Shown here in pieces: positions 13,617 to 27,600 of a stretch of 64,000 bases of DNA. The position numbers were made by a program, and so were the translations under genes. The stretch is from the NCBI GenBank assembly GCA_035582835.1, contig JAYKAV010000012.1:530818-594817 (forward strand). Reading direction: 5' to 3'. The DNA is from Phoebastria nigripes. Its lineage: Eukaryota > Chordata > Aves > Procellariiformes > Diomedeidae. How positions within the stretch are numbered: position 1 is the stretch's first letter; every line of letters begins with the position of its first letter. The notes beneath the pieces are model-generated. The model was not told the origin of the DNA. It was given only the letters and a program-made list of their open reading frames with translations, and did no database searches.

Positions 13617-16600
13617 ACAGTAGTGCTCAACTAATGAATGATTCAAATGAAATAAAATATTTAGGGAGTAACATACTTGAGTAAATTTGGAAAAAGCTAC
13701 TTTAGATTGTGCGTGCAACACCTACAATCCCTATATTAGAGGAGAATGAATAGACTAACAGTGGTACTACTGCAAATGAAGAGTATCTCCATGAACTCAG
13801 AATAATTGGAAACAGAATGTGGGTTTTTTCAATGGACAACAAGTGAATTCATATGCTTTTTACAGTGTCAACTCAGTGAAGCTATTAATCTTCACCAATA
13901 GAAGGGAGATGAGTAGCTAGTTAATGAAGTCCTGGTACAGATCTATTGCAATTTTTGAGCTCCAGCATTTTATTGGAAAGAGATTAAAATAATATTTACC
14001 GAAATAATTAAAAAAAAAATCTGAAGAAAAAAGTCAGTTTGTTCATGGCTTTGACACTTTTTTAGGCTAAGCTATCAGCTATTCATAGTGATGCTATGTT
14101 GTTTAATTACAGGCTGCATTTTCACTTGGAAAAGATTGGTTCAGTTTAATCAAAATAGTTGGCTAGAGGATGACCACTTCTTTGGAGAGGCAGTACTCTT
14201 TTATTATACTTTTGAAAGAAAAGATAGTCTTTTTAATGTTTTTGCAAGGTGACATTGAATTAAACATCCCCTTTGAGTCAAAATGACATGGTTCCCCATT
14301 CATGTTTTCCAGTCAGTTGAAACCAGGAAACCTTAGTTTTAAGAGATTTTTCCAAGTAAAACAATTGTTGGAATTAATGTTTCTATATAATTTTTAGCTT
14401 TCATGAAACTATAGGGTTGAATGAAAATGTTTCACCCAAAATTCTGGAAAAAAATTGGAATATACTTTATGATCAATCTATATGATTAATAAGAGCTTCA
14501 TTAAAATGCATGTGTAAAAAGAAATCTTTTAAGACTAACCCAATATTGAGACACACAAGGTAAAATTCATATCCTCCTTACTCTGTGGCGAAAATTTCAT
14601 TGACACAAAAAGGGCAAACGCTTTACCTCTTAGCATTCTCCTAAATCTGAGTTGAAACTGCATTCAATACCTTTGAGCAATTTATCTCTTCATTTATAAA
14701 AATAAAAGCATATACATGCATACAACACTCAGTTTTCATAGTAGAACTTGTATTTTCAAAGCAGATTTTAAGTCTCTGTTCAAATTCTTCAGGCCAAGTA
14801 AAAACACAGAAAAAAAAAAAATACTCACTTAGGCCCGTATCCAGCCAACTTGCTAAGAATATCTTAGCTATAAACAAATCACAACAACAAAAATCTATGA
14901 AGAATGGTTGTAAGGGAGTATTTTTATCCCAGAATTTTGAAATCTTAAGTCTGCTGTGAGTGCTGGGTCTCTGGATGGGTCATTGGATGGGTGTGTGTTG
15001 AAGTACTGGGTTTTTACTGAAGGTAAATGAAGAGTGATGAAGCTGTCAGCCTGACCATGTAAAATTCTGTGAATTAATGCAGCTGCACTGGTTTTTACTG
15101 GGCTGTGGAAGAGGTCACAAATACCTTCAACTCCCAGTGCAATCAATGGTTGATTTTGCATTTTGGTGCCTTGCAGGATGCATTTCAGCACCTCCTGTAA
15201 ACCCAAGCACGTGGGCATAGATTTAGGCAGCTCAGTTAGTGACTCATTGTAACCATCCTGATAAAATGCTGTGATAAAGAAGCTAAATCTCAATCAAATG
15301 ATTAGAGGCAAGGCCAACACTGTAATTTGATAACTTCCATCAGTTGTTCATGTTGGTGCACTGATAAGCTGCTTCAGCTAGTGGCAAACCAAGTGGGTTA
15401 GGGACCATCCAGGTGAAGTTCATGATATGAAGGGGCTTCACATGCTAAGAATTAGGAAACAAATACAACCCTTGCAGATTATTTACATTTCAAAAGATGT
15501 TCTGAGGAATCAAAGTGCAGTAAAATACACAGAGGAGACTCCCCCCCTGCCCCTTATAAAGCAGCAACTGCTANGGTGCAGATGGTTCTCTGCTAACCCA
15601 TGCCCCTGCTGGGAGGGCAATAACAGGTAAATTTATGCAGCCATCATCCTCAGACCTGCCCTCCTGGGACTGTTTTGCCTGATATAGGGCAAAAATAGTG
15701 CTCCATGGGCAGGGCTGAGTGTGGTCCAGCATCATGCCACAGGACAGCTCTGCTGTCACAGGTGAGGCTTGCAGGAGCTTTCCCTCCTGTGAAATGAAAT
15801 GGTTCATACTTCCTTTTTACCTACAGGAATATTTGGTTTTAAACAGATCCCCGTTTCTCAAAGAATATGCTAAATTAAGCCACTCTTAGAAGGTATTCCA
15901 AGGTATCAGGAATTATGGCTTTATTGAAACTAAATATGAGTTACTTCTCCCTACTGAATCCAAGATACAAGCTGCTATGGCGTTTCTAGGAATTCATAAT
16001 TATTATTATTTCCATTCCATATGGAACTTAATTGTAAATCTGCCAATGAATTTACTTCAGCATTGAACTTGCCTGCCTGGATGAGTTTGGAATTTATTAT
16101 TTCAATTTTATTCCCAACACTTTTTGTAGGAAATATTTTGTATTCTTTAGTGAAAGAACTCATACTGAATTTACAGCCCTTTCTTCATCAATAAATTCAG
16201 AAAAATCAAATTATTGTTAGGCATAAAACCCCAAATACTATATTATTAAAGTACATTTTGAGGCAAGGCATCATCTTGTTTTATGAGGTGGAGTTCAATG
16301 CTAGAATGCTGTTAGAGCCTTGTATATGAGACACTTGCAGTGATTTTTTTTTTTGTTAAAAAATTGGTATGGGAAATAAGTAATTACGAGTCGATATTTT
16401 TACTACTATTAATTTGCTTCTGTTTGTGTTATTTTCAGTGCTTCCATTTTTATTTCTCTTTGTACTGGCTATTTTTAATTAGGATCCAAAGTTGAACATA
16501 TTACTCATACTGATGAGTAGTAACTGCCTTNTGCAGCCTCACTGTTTTCAGGAAGCTATTTTTGCAAATAAGCACTGACCNGTGCTGTTACAGGAATTAC

Positions 16601-19600
16601 CCTTCCTGGCAAGGAGGGGAAGGCTGAGGGTGTGTGCCGTCTACAGGCTCCCTGTTATACAAAGCGTACTTAGTCCACCGAGAGCTGGTGAGATTCCTCA
16701 TTAGGAAAATGGAAAGAATGAAAAATCCTACTATATTTACGACTACTATATTCCTCCATCACTTGCACCATCAACAACAATCATGCTGACTTAAGAGCCT
16801 TCCCTGGAAACAAGGACAGAACAGGGCTAAATATTGTTCTGAAGTGGCTCTGAAATAAATTACCAGAATCAAGGCATTTTACATAGAATTTTGTAAGCTC
16901 TATATGATAAAATGAGCAGCAGGATGGAAATCCAGGGTAGGCTAAACAAAATCAAAGCAATGGATGCTTTATACCTAGTGGCCTGTCATATCCATCCTGT
17001 ATCTCACTAAGATAAACCTGTAGCTTAAAATGCAGCTGAATTCTAGGCACAGACTAAAAATTATAAAATGTAAAGGTTCCCCAAAGGGCACTGGAAGGGT
17101 CTACATCCGTTCATTTAGCCATATGTTAATGAAGAGAACTGTCGTGTTGGAGTATGTATTNCCTAAAAGACCCAACAACAGTACAGCGGTCTTAATGCCA
17201 GAATTGTCAATATTCAAGGCCAAAACCAAATCATTATAAATTTGAGGGTAAAAAGTAAAAAAAAAAAAAAATTATCTTGTTTGGACCAGAAATGGATGAT
17301 TTATTAATTTGAGCTCCTTCTGAAGTTTTTTCTAACATGAGGAGTGTTATATCTATTCATGAAACTCTGCAAAAGACTCGAGTCCAATATCAATCCTAAG
17401 GAGATTAAATACTTAAGCATTATACTGTCCTCTAAATTAAGGAAGTTGTATAAGCTTAATTTCCAGAGGATTCTAAATGTGATTAAACTGGATATGCCAT
17501 GATTAAATATCTTGCTGCTATCCATTTCTGGGTGGATTAACTCTGTTAAAATGAACTCTTCCATAATATTTATTTCAGATAACTCCCTGGGAGATTTCTT
17601 ATTCTGTGTTTTAGAATCTCACCCATATTTTGGCAGTTTTGCACAGAAAATAGAAAGTCTGACTGAAAGCACAGATATTACAGAAATCTACTGAAAGCTC
17701 ATGGGTACTCCTCAGACTTGTATGCTAGCACCAGCCCTCTCTTGGCAGCTGCATTAAATTATAGGGGAATCTGCTTTGCACAGTCTGGAGCTGAGGCTTC
17801 TCATTTTCCACCTTTGGAGATTGCTACTGCTGGATTCTCTGCTCCATGCCTCCATGACTTGCCCAGTATCTGTTCAAGAAAAACCTCACAAAAGCCTTCA
17901 TACAACTTCCCACCAGTCACACCTCTTTCACAAAACTGGTTTCTCTTCTTTCTGTGTCTGACACTGATATGTTTAAATGGGCAAAATAGTCTTTTTGTAA
18001 GAATTAAGAGGTAATTGCACCTTGCACTGGGATTTGCAAAGAGGTCCAAAGGGTTTCTTTGTAGCCTTGCATATTTCCCTGTGCTTTACAAATGTATTGA
18101 ACCTTATTTTTCCTTGCTAACTTGTAGACTGGGAAATATTAATTTCATGTAATTCATTGTCATGAGATTGTGAGGGATAACCGAGAGCTCCAGTTTCCAA
18201 TATTCCTTAAATGAGTGCATTGCATGAAAGTTTTCACTGGCCACAATGAACATTTTGGGAGCATTATATGCTTCCAGAATTGCAACAGATTGCAGCATGG
18301 AAAATGTCCCCTTTTAATAAGATTTTTAGATGTTAACTCTTGTCTGAAAGAGGGAGAAGTAGTCCAGCCCTTGTGGTCCCTGTTTGTGGAACCTCCCACT
18401 CCACTCCACCACGCTGTGATTCGCTTCACTCGTGGCTGATCTGTGCATTAAATTTCACATGTGAGAAACATTTCTTCAGTTACACATTTTCCCCTGGCAG
18501 ACTCTACTTTTCCTTACTCTCGCATTAAATGTAGGATTTGCTGGATGTGAACAGAGGTGAAGGTCCATTGACCTACTGCTGGCAGCAGTTATGAGAAGTG
18601 TGTCCAGGAGGATAGAGGCAGACCTGGAATAAGCTACACAAAACTTACAAAAATACATTTAAATCTGCATCGAGATAGAGTAGCATCCCCACTCAGAGTT
18701 GCAGAGGACCTGGATCAAACAAATATATTTACTAATTTACCCTGTAAAATTACCCACCACAAAAATTCAAGAAGGCTTGTTCTGTGCTTCCACACAGATC
18801 AATAAGGGTATAGCGTATGCTTTCTCATTTATCTACTCCNTCCCACCGCTTCGGAGTACAGAGACATGTAGGAACCATTTACCAATTTTTTAAACTGCAA
18901 TGATATTAATGTATGCAATTTTTTATATACTCATTATCCATTTATTACAAGGTGAACCACTCTGAGTTCATTAGTCAAAGCCAGCTAAACTATTGCTGAG
19001 GTTACTGTTGATGCTTTAATGGCTTTTGTTGAGTTCATCTATTATTCTTATCCTCGGTGCTTTATAAACATGAGTTGTTCCCTCTGTAATAGCTACCTCA
19101 CATTCTTTCTTTCTCTGACCTCATGTCTATATGTATATATGTATGTATTTGGCTGGCTTGCTAGTTCTGCTTTCAGCTGGCCTGATGGATAAATCATATA
19201 CAGAAGAAAGGTTTTTAAGCCACTAGTTTTGTTCTTCTGTTTAAAGCCAGTTCAATTCAAATAAACATCAAATCTACCTCACTGCATCTGCTTGTCAGAT
19301 AGGTGAATGTCGAAAATCCATAACATATATGTACAAACGCTCAAGACTGCAAAAATCAGTAGTTTGGTCAACACCCTTTAAAAAAATTGCCCTGACACAG
19401 GGACTGTTCAACAAAACTTGGGAAAATATAGGAGAGAAAAAAAAAAAACTTTCAAAGAATGAGATACTATCGTACTACATAATATCCTTCATTCCCCCAA
19501 ATCCTATCTCACGGGGAGAAGATAGCTCACAGAAATGCCATCTCATCGGAGTGAAAGTAAATAATGCTCTCTCCTCCAAGTTTCTTACCCCAAATGCCAA

Positions 19601-21070
19601 TGATCCGGTCAACATAAGAAAACTGCCCTAAGCACCTGCTCACAATGAATGAAAGGTCTGTCAACAACAAAGTTAGCACTATTCATGATCTGATTTTGGA
19701 TGAAACACCAGACCTAGCCTGAAGCACAAGGACCTAGTTTAATGTCACCACTTCAGCTCAGTCCAGTATTACAAGTTTCTCAGTACAGTACAAAACAAGC
19801 CCTCCAGAAAAGAAGCAGAAGCAGCAATCTGTCAGATATTTACTGAGCCTTTCCTTAACTCACTCTTGCATTGCTGTCCCCAGCACCTGTCCACAGAGGC
19901 ATGGACTTGGGCTCTACTACATACCAGTGAAGAGGGCAGCCCATGAGGGCTTATTTGTCCTACAGAAAGACGAGATTTTCTCAAGCTCACTGGCTTGCTT
20001 TGCATACTGACCACCCACTGATCTGTGAAAGATAATGCTGATATCCGGCTGGAAAAATTAAACTTTGCTTATTCTTGTTTCTGTGTAGAAAAAGGTACTT
20101 TTCTTACATGGCATTGCAAACTCATATGTGCGAGATAATGGGCTAACCTGAGCACCTTATCGCTCAGACCTATTGCTGAAGGTTCAGAAAGCACACACTC
20201 AAATATGTGCATTTCATGGTAATTCAATTGAAGTTAGAAGCTGAAAATGTTGGGTTTTTTCATGGAATATGCACAGTCCTAAATAACCGAAAGAGAGANC
20301 AGGCTGATTTGAGCAAACATGATTTTTCAGCCCTTTTGTAAGACAGCTGTCAAATGGGAAAAGGATCTATTGGCAATATGGCTACTGTTGAGTTAGCTAC
20401 GATATTCCTCTCTCCCTGTAATTTTCCTTTTCACCTGCCAAACCTATCCATTTATATGCTTATATCCTGTTATTATATAAAATCAGGATGACAAATTGTA
20501 TGTCTGCAGCCCTCTTTGTTCCCATTCTACAGCCCAGTGAACATTCCTGGTGTACATCAGTTTTATGTGAATGTAGGATGTTTGGTGTTTGTGAAAAATG
20601 TTGCTCTGCATGATTCATTTTACTGCAGCTAATGCCAGGGAAAAAAAAAAANACACAACACCTCTATTGAAAATAATAGCCTGCTTCTTGGACTTTGCAC
20701 ATATATTTCTTTTGTCTGGTTGTTCTTTTGTTTAAGCCACTATCCGGGTGGAATAATCAGGTCTCTACAAGCAGAAACCTATCAACTATGGCATTATATA
20801 TTATGGTTTCTAAGCATCAGTCACACATGTCAGNGTACGGGGTTCGTGCCTTATTTATTTATTTTCAGGTTTCTAAAGCTGCACCCATCAGCAAGCCCGG
20901 GAGCCAAGCGCAGCCTTGGCATGGGCAGAGGTGTGCCGCAGGGGAAGGGCGGTGGGGTCCAGCTCAGAGGCAGAGCATGGCCCCTTTGATTCATCCTCCC
21001 TCGGTGACAAGGCAGATGCTGACACGATCGGCATGTACTTACGTACAGGAATAACTGTAAAAGGCGGAGA
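13617..21070. other. Non-coding unique sequence with A-rich homopolymers
   Basis: No gene supported. It contains runs of A at 14810-14821, 17257-17271, about 19437-19449 and about 20641-20651, plus several unresolved bases. The 132-aa minus frame at 14895-15293 shows no domain and is treated as chance. No LINE, LTR or RNA gene was recognised. Confidence 0.5.
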
Positions 21071-21136
21071 TGAAATCTTGGTTCCACTTGCATCAGGCAT
21101 AAAACTCTCATTGACTCCGTTGGGGCCAGGATTTTA
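21071..21136. repeat. Ancient palindromic interspersed repeat relic (two arms visible)
   Basis: The left arm TGAAATCTTGGTTCC is mirrored by the right arm GGGGCCAGGATTTTA around the core AAAACTCTCATTGACTCCG. This is a good copy of the layout at 13558-13616. It resembles the 'actcccattgacttcaatgg' repeats of sauropsid genomes, probably a MITE-like or other non-autonomous element. The family name is not assigned. Confidence 0.6.
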
Positions 21137-21577
21137 TTCCTGATATGAATTTTCTCTGTCAGACAATTTAAAGATGCTTTTATGAGGAAAGGAATCTCGC
21201 CATCTAAAATACCATGTTTGCAATTCTGGAAATCTGTGACATATGTTTTAAGAGTGTGTCATATTTCCTACTGGGAAACTTTATGATGCCAGTAGCATTG
21301 TGGGAAGATAGCTTCACGGAGGCTGCGATAAAGAAGCAGAGATATTCAGTGATGGTGCTGGAGGTCATTTTGAAGTTACAACTTTTTCTGTTTTTTAATC
21401 GACTTCCTAAGCCTCACTGTGTTGTTTAAGTAAAAAAGAATTGTTGGTGTTTTTCTTTGGGCCTCTTTCATTCAGATCTAATACTATTTCATGTACTACT
21501 GAAAGAAGCCATACTTGGTTCTTTCATTTTTGTGGATTTCTTATTTATTCTACTTNATTATTTCAATAACGCACTAA
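21137..21577. other. Non-coding, nothing recognised
   Basis: Sequence between two ancient repeat relics. It has short open frames only and an unresolved base at 21556. Confidence 0.5.
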
Positions 21578-21650
21578 GGACCTGATCCAAAAGCCTTTCA
21601 AAGCAATAGGTGGATTTCCCTCTGGTTTCAGTGGAGCCTGAATCATTAAT
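21578..21650. repeat. Ancient palindromic interspersed repeat relic
   Basis: Begins GGACCTGATCCAAAAGCC, followed by decayed TTTCAAAGCAATAGG and TGGTTTCAGTGGAGCCTGA. It matches the sauropsid repeat type that starts 'CCTGATCCAAAGCCCATTGAAG' and ends with the mirror image. It lies about 440 bp from a relic of the related type at 21071-21136. Confidence 0.55.
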
Positions 21651-22595
21651 ATGAAGAATTTTTTTTTTTGCAAGTGCCACAAATACTCATGCGCTTCTGC
21701 ATCTTTAAGTCTGTAATTGAAAATAACCCACTTTACATTGCCTTTGTTTCTTCCGTGAAGCTAGCCTGTCATATACCAAGTGTGCAATTATCAGCAAAAT
21801 ACCATGCAGTATTTTGTGGTAACACAGTATATATCTTGTGTCACTGCTCTATGTGAGTTTAGCACAAAATATAACCCTATTAAAATTACAATGCATTTAT
21901 CACCTAGCTCGGTTCAAAGAACTCACAAGCTGCAAAGAATTTAATTAAAACATGATGATTTAATAGGCAGGCTCCATCTATTGTTTACTCAGGAGGTTGA
22001 GATTCTGTTTAAAATTAGGTCCCAAATTTAATTTAGGCTTCCACCAACCTTGCCATAGAAATGAGATTCCTGTAGAAACAACAGACAGTGAGAGCGGGTC
22101 CTTTCCTCTTCCATAGCTACGGAACAGTTTGGGAAGTTGAAGAAGGTGGTGTCTGCATTTCTATTCTGTGAGGATCATGCGAAAAAGAGTGTATTCACTT
22201 GAAGGAGGTTTCAGTGATGCTCATAAACTGAAGATGGGGAGACAAAGTGATCCTGCCTGCAGCGTGGCCCAAGGAGAGGAAGCCTGGCAGGGGCAGCCCC
22301 AGGAAAGGTTCATGTTGCCTCTTCCCTCACCTTACCGAGGCCCTGGAGACTGCAAGCAGAATTTGTCAGCTTGAATTGCTTTGTTTTGTGCTAATCATCT
22401 TTTCCGTTTTCAACTAATGGGTCGTTCCCTGAGGCAAAGGTCTTTTCAGGACTAAAGCTGGTTTTAATTTCTTTCCCGGGCTTACGATACCCAGCTTGCA
22501 AAAGGATACCACAAAAGGTCCTTAAAATGCATTTTATAAGAACAGCTTTTCATAAAAATATAACTAGTAAAGAAAAGGTGCTGCAGCACAGCAAG
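21651..22595. other. Non-coding, nothing recognised
   Basis: Unique AT-rich sequence with a T run at about 21659-21669. No gene, RNA gene or repeat family was recognised. Confidence 0.5.
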
Positions 22596-22880
22596 TCCCG
22601 GGAGAGGAGAAAAGAGTCACTGCTGTTTTGTACAGCACTGAATGTTTAATAGCACCGGAGACCTACAAAAAACGGGCTCCTCCTCAGTGCCGAGCGCTTT
22701 CTCGCACCCGTATACACAGAGAGACGTTTTCACGCCTGCTCACCAGCACCGCTAAGGTTGGCATAGCCTCGTCCACAATTGCCTTTCAATAATTTCATTT
22801 ATCAATTACGCAAAGCAGCCGGCACTGGGGAGCCGTACCTGCAGGAGCATGCCGCCACGAAGGACTTGGGGGGCCGTGCA
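22596..22880. promoter_or_regulatory. CpG-rich patch, possible regulatory element
   Basis: Roughly 18 CpG dinucleotides occur in about 285 bp by eye count. Examples are CCCGGG, GCCGAGCGC, TCGCACCCG and GCCGCCACG. Surrounding sequence almost lacks CpG. No open frame with a recognised domain accompanies it. In vertebrates, retained CpG suggests an unmethylated promoter or enhancer, but the patch is short for a CpG island and could be chance. Confidence 0.3.
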
Positions 22881-24230
22881 TTTTTAACACTCTCTTCTTC
22901 GCAAGGCAAATATATCTTTCTTTATACAGATGGATCTTGGTGTGACTCAAGGAAGATATTGTACATGACTTCTATAAACAGAAAAAAATGTAAAAATCTT
23001 GCCATGAAATGCATGATTTAATGTACATAAAAGAAAAGGCACTGTGCCAGTTTCTCAGTTTCTGTCACAGTTTTAATGAAAAGTGATTCTAGCATTTGAA
23101 AAATCTTAAAAGCTGTCCCAGCCAAATGCCATGTTTCTATATATTATCTGAGCTGTAAATCTAAGTTTTAGTAGGATATTACCTACATCGCTTGATAAAA
23201 GACACTATTTAATAATTTCTTATTATGAAATTAATTCTTATTTATTATAGCCATAGCTATATAATGAAATATTTTGGGGAAATTTCCTCTACATTGCAAA
23301 ATGATCCATGGGAAAAATATGTTAATTCAGTTTAGCTGCACAAACCTATTATGTACTCACTGGTAATGTACTGCAGTCCTAATTCACTGAATCCAGCAAT
23401 CTGCTTCAATAGTCAGTACATGTGTTTTCTCATCAGAGAGTCCAGCTTTAACATCCATACCTTGACTCTCAGCAGAAAATTGAAGCTGAAATGCCTGCTG
23501 TGTTTTGCATATCAGTAACCCAGATTATTCAAATTCACAGCTCTAAAACCACTTGTGCCCATCTGGCTTTTGAAAATTGAGAATTCTGCCCTTGCCCTAT
23601 GTCCAAGGAAGGGGTTTCGGTCCAGCACACACAGGCTATGTCAACACCACACGTGCTTACAGGAGTTGACCAAATGCATTATAAATCCATGGGTTTGGAA
23701 ACAAAATATTTAAGCGGTTAATGCGGACTGCAGGGAACAGGGAGGGCGTTGCGGCTGGTGGTGTCAGTGATTGCCTGCAATGCCCAGGCTACCTACAGAC
23801 GTGCTGTGGAGAGCCGTTGGTTGGTGTTATGAAGATGGCTCAGCAGCCCACACCTCCAGTCCATGCCACTCTGTTGTTTTAGACTACCTTTGGGTTAAGA
23901 GACCATTTCTTCCTCCATGTTCAAAAAGCGCTGGTCCCATTTTTTATGTTACCCTGAGCTGACCAACAGCTGAGGGCATGGTGTGGTGTAACCCACACCC
24001 ACCCGGCTGGTCCTGGGCACCGTCTCCTTTGGAGGGAGCCCGGGGCACTGGGAGCTCCACCAGGTACTTTAGACACCCGCAGGCTCAGGTCACTGAGTTT
24101 TATGTCGCCGGTGGGTTTTGCCACTGTTTATAGGGTTTAATTGTGATTTTAGCGTAACTTGGCCAGGTGCCTGTTCCCTCGCCTTGGTGGGACTCCACTC
24201 TGCTGAGAACTGCAGACTGTTTCTGCTGAA
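22881..24230. other. Non-coding unique sequence, nothing recognised
   Basis: AT-rich up to about 23.7 kb, then a moderately GC-rich stretch to about 24.2 kb with short opposing open frames that show no domain. Confidence 0.5.
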
Positions 24231-24680
24231 TAGAGCTATAAATTATTCACATTACCTTCATATAGCAACTTATTGACTACAGCATTGTAAAGTAACCTAT
24301 TAATGTTTTAAGCATTTCACTTTATTTTAATACAAGTAAATTATTTAGGAAATGTTAAAATGCTTTATGCTTTGACTAATGAGAAGGAAAAGTGTACACT
24401 ACATCTTATTTTAATTGGATGTTTACCCTATCCTGTAGAAATCAGGCATTTATTATTTCATACTTAATTAACTATGCATACAACCCCTGATGGATATGCA
24501 TTCAGTTTTTCCACTCGATCTAGTCATTAAGAGCCATAAATGTGCAGATTATTTTTACTTGGAAATACCTGAAAACCAGAATAATTTTGTAACTTGGTCA
24601 CCATATAAAGAGTCAGTTACTGTATCACTGATCATACTGATGCATTCGGTTTTCTAAATTAATGCAAGTACATTAAATTT
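24231..24680. promoter_or_regulatory. Candidate conserved non-coding element (composition only)
   Basis: A repeat-free, very AT-rich 450-bp segment with a palindromic TTAATTAA (24464-24471), ATGCAT-type motifs and homeodomain-like cores. It lacks microsatellite character. It could be an enhancer-type conserved element, but no alignment supports this. Confidence 0.2.
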
Positions 24681-27600
24681 GGGATAATGTAAATTGATTA
24701 AAGTGGTGCAAAACTCAGTCAACCTGAAATGAGTGATGTCTTTGAGTCTCTCTTTTATCTTTGTTAGCAGAGAAATATTCTGCAAGATTATTTTTATTAT
24801 GTCATAGTACATTATAGTCATTTTTATGCAATATTGCAGTATTGTATGTGGACTTACGGAATGTTTGCAGTATTTCAACGCTGTCTTGATTGTCTTCTGG
24901 ATAAAGATGTGGAGTATCCACTTTTGTCCTAAACCATTTACTTACATCACAAATAACATCTCAACCATGCACAGAATAAAGGGCCTAGCAGTAAGCCAAA
25001 TTTTGCTTTATCCCCCACCTGCCCAGGAGAGCTTTTTCTTAGAAGAAATAATCAGAATTAAGTTTGTGAAGAACAACAGAGCAGAGTCTCTAAAAATGCA
25101 GTCCCTGCTTCACTTTAAGGAGAAGACAGCTGAGTGCTGCTCCTCGGCTTGCAGCAAAACTCGGTTTTAGCTCAATCTTGTTATTATTTCTCTTATTAAT
25201 GTTTTCATTTTGTGTCCCAGATCTGGAACCTATTGATTAACAAACATCTAAGCTAATGCCTGATCCTGAGCAATGGCAATCTGGAAGTCGGGAGCAGTTT
25301 AATGCTAAGAGTGTGTTTCAGGTGAGGCCTTTGACAGACAAGTCATGTAATATGCTGTAATGTTGTACCAGGGAAAAAGAGTTGGATGATGACTACAGGA
25401 AAAAGAGAGCCATAAAAGACCAGGCAGCAGATTCTTCCTTATGTATATTTGATCAGCCAGCTGTTGTGGCTGAGTTTCCTTACAACGGTCATATTTTCTT
25501 CTAAAATAAAGAACTTGAGGCTTCAATCTGAGAAGCAGCAGATTAGAAAGAGCAAGTTTCTAGCCAAAGGAGATGTTGGAGGTGGAAATTAAAGCAAAGG
25601 AAACCTGCAGACAGCACGGGACGGTGCCGGTGGTGGTGAACGGCTGAAGAAGCTGGAGCAGACTTGAGAATGAGGATGGCAGACAACTTCCAGAGAAAGC
25701 CAGTGACACCCCATGCTCAGGAGCACTTGAATAATGGGGATGTAGTTGCTGTGGCTTTTGCATTTTTCAGTGCGAGTACTTTCTAACCACAGAAAAGCTG
25801 TGAAACNGTAAATAGCCCACATCACATTTATATTGACAGCCCTGCCTCCGAGAGCCCTCCTAAAGCTTCCCCTGGCAAAAGAAGGTCTGAACAGGCAACA
25901 TCGGTAACAGGGGCAAAAGTAGCACTAATAAAGCAAACTCAGGTCTGGTCTGATTTACCAGCCATTAACATCAGAGCATAAACCACTGTCACATCAGATT
26001 GCCTTATGCCAGGTCCTGATTAGATGAAGTGGAGGTCAATGAAGAAACAGGGCTCTTGCCCCTTGCAGAAGTTTCACAATGTTGGGTTGCAGGAATTGAA
26101 GCAAATTAGTCTTTCCCATCCTGTAATATCTTAGCAATTTTCTTTAAACCATCCATTTAAAAACTGGTTTCCAAATTTACCATACAGGCTTCATAAAACA
26201 ATTATAAGAGTGCAAACAAACCCCATCACACTGATGCGCTAATCACCCTCCAGGCTCCTGATCTTTTGGGTTGCCTTCGTGTTGCAAAATTGAGACTTAG
26301 AAGTGAGTTCCTGCCTCCATGTGCTGTAGGAAATGGACATTTACAGATGCACACTTTACTTGCGTGTAGATTTTAAATGCACAATTTACCTGTCTGTAAC
26401 CAATTTTGTCCTCGTGGCAGCTGAGTTTTAGAAGTTTCCCAGATATTTCCAAATTTTCTACTTTCTCCAGGGAAAATATATTTCTTCTTAAGAGTGGTTA
26501 TGAAATATAGTATTAGTCTATACAGCACTGATGCCAATAAGGACTCCTGCTGAGATTTCAGCATGACTTTGATGGGAAGAAATGCATCCCTGTGATAAAG
26601 ACTAAAACAAAAAGCTACATGGAGTGTTCAGCTCGGAAAGGGAGCACAGATACCTCAGTGCTAGTGATCTGTTTAGTCCAGAGGTAAAGCTGAAAAAATC
26701 CTGCACTAAACACTGACGTTATGCGATAAACCTGACTGCTCATTTCTTACTCTTCAGCAGGAAAAAAGGGTGATTTCTTGATACCTGTCTTAAAAAATGT
26801 TGATATAAGAATATTTTCAATTAATATTCCTGCTTATTTTGTTCACACCACATTCAGGACTTTTGATTCCTAATATGCTCCTGGATTCATTTCTTCCCTG
26901 TGTCTGTACATTCCATGGGCAAATTAGCCTGAAAATGTATTAATTGTGCACGCAGCCCTTTCTGTGGTCCTGGATTATCCCTCCGTTTTCACGTTGTGTA
27001 AAAGGCAGAAGGACGTCTAGTTTTCAGTATCATTCATAAATCATTTTTACTCACTTGTAAACCTGCTGCAGAATAAAGGATAACAGCTCTATTGCACTGT
27101 ATTAGCCCATTGCCGGCAGCTCCTTGAAAGAGGTTTACATGCTATANATATCATGGAAAATGTGCCGAGAGGAAAACTGTTACCTCTTTACAGATGGAAA
27201 AAAAAGCCGTGCCAAACTGTGATGAGCTCATGTTTTCCTGGTTTGGGGTTTTTTTTCCCCAAAAATGCAGGTCCACTGTTTGAACTCAGTACAAGACTCA
27301 AGCTTCTTCTCTCCTAATTAGCAAAGTAACATTCCTGAGTGCAGCAGAAGCTGTGTGCGGCCAGAACTTTTCCTGATCTTACCGAGGCAATCCCTCTAAG
27401 AGCTTTCCTATTTTTTTCAGAAATATAGAAAAATGGAGACATAAAGAAAAGAACATATTAGCTATTTTTATCACTTAAGCCATTTTGGTCAAAACTGACT
27501 TTTTAGAGATGAAAACCCAGCAATCTAGATACAGATGGATAAGAAAAAGGCTATTTCCTATCCCACAGCAATTCTTTATGTCTTGAGATGTCAACAACCT

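Noticed and set aside
14895..15293. 132-aa minus-strand frame
   Set aside because: No recognisable domain, splice context or neighbouring exon. Treated as a chance frame.
25250..25312. Possible ancient palindromic repeat (CCTGATCCTGAGCAATGG)
   Set aside because: No mirrored arm or core could be found.
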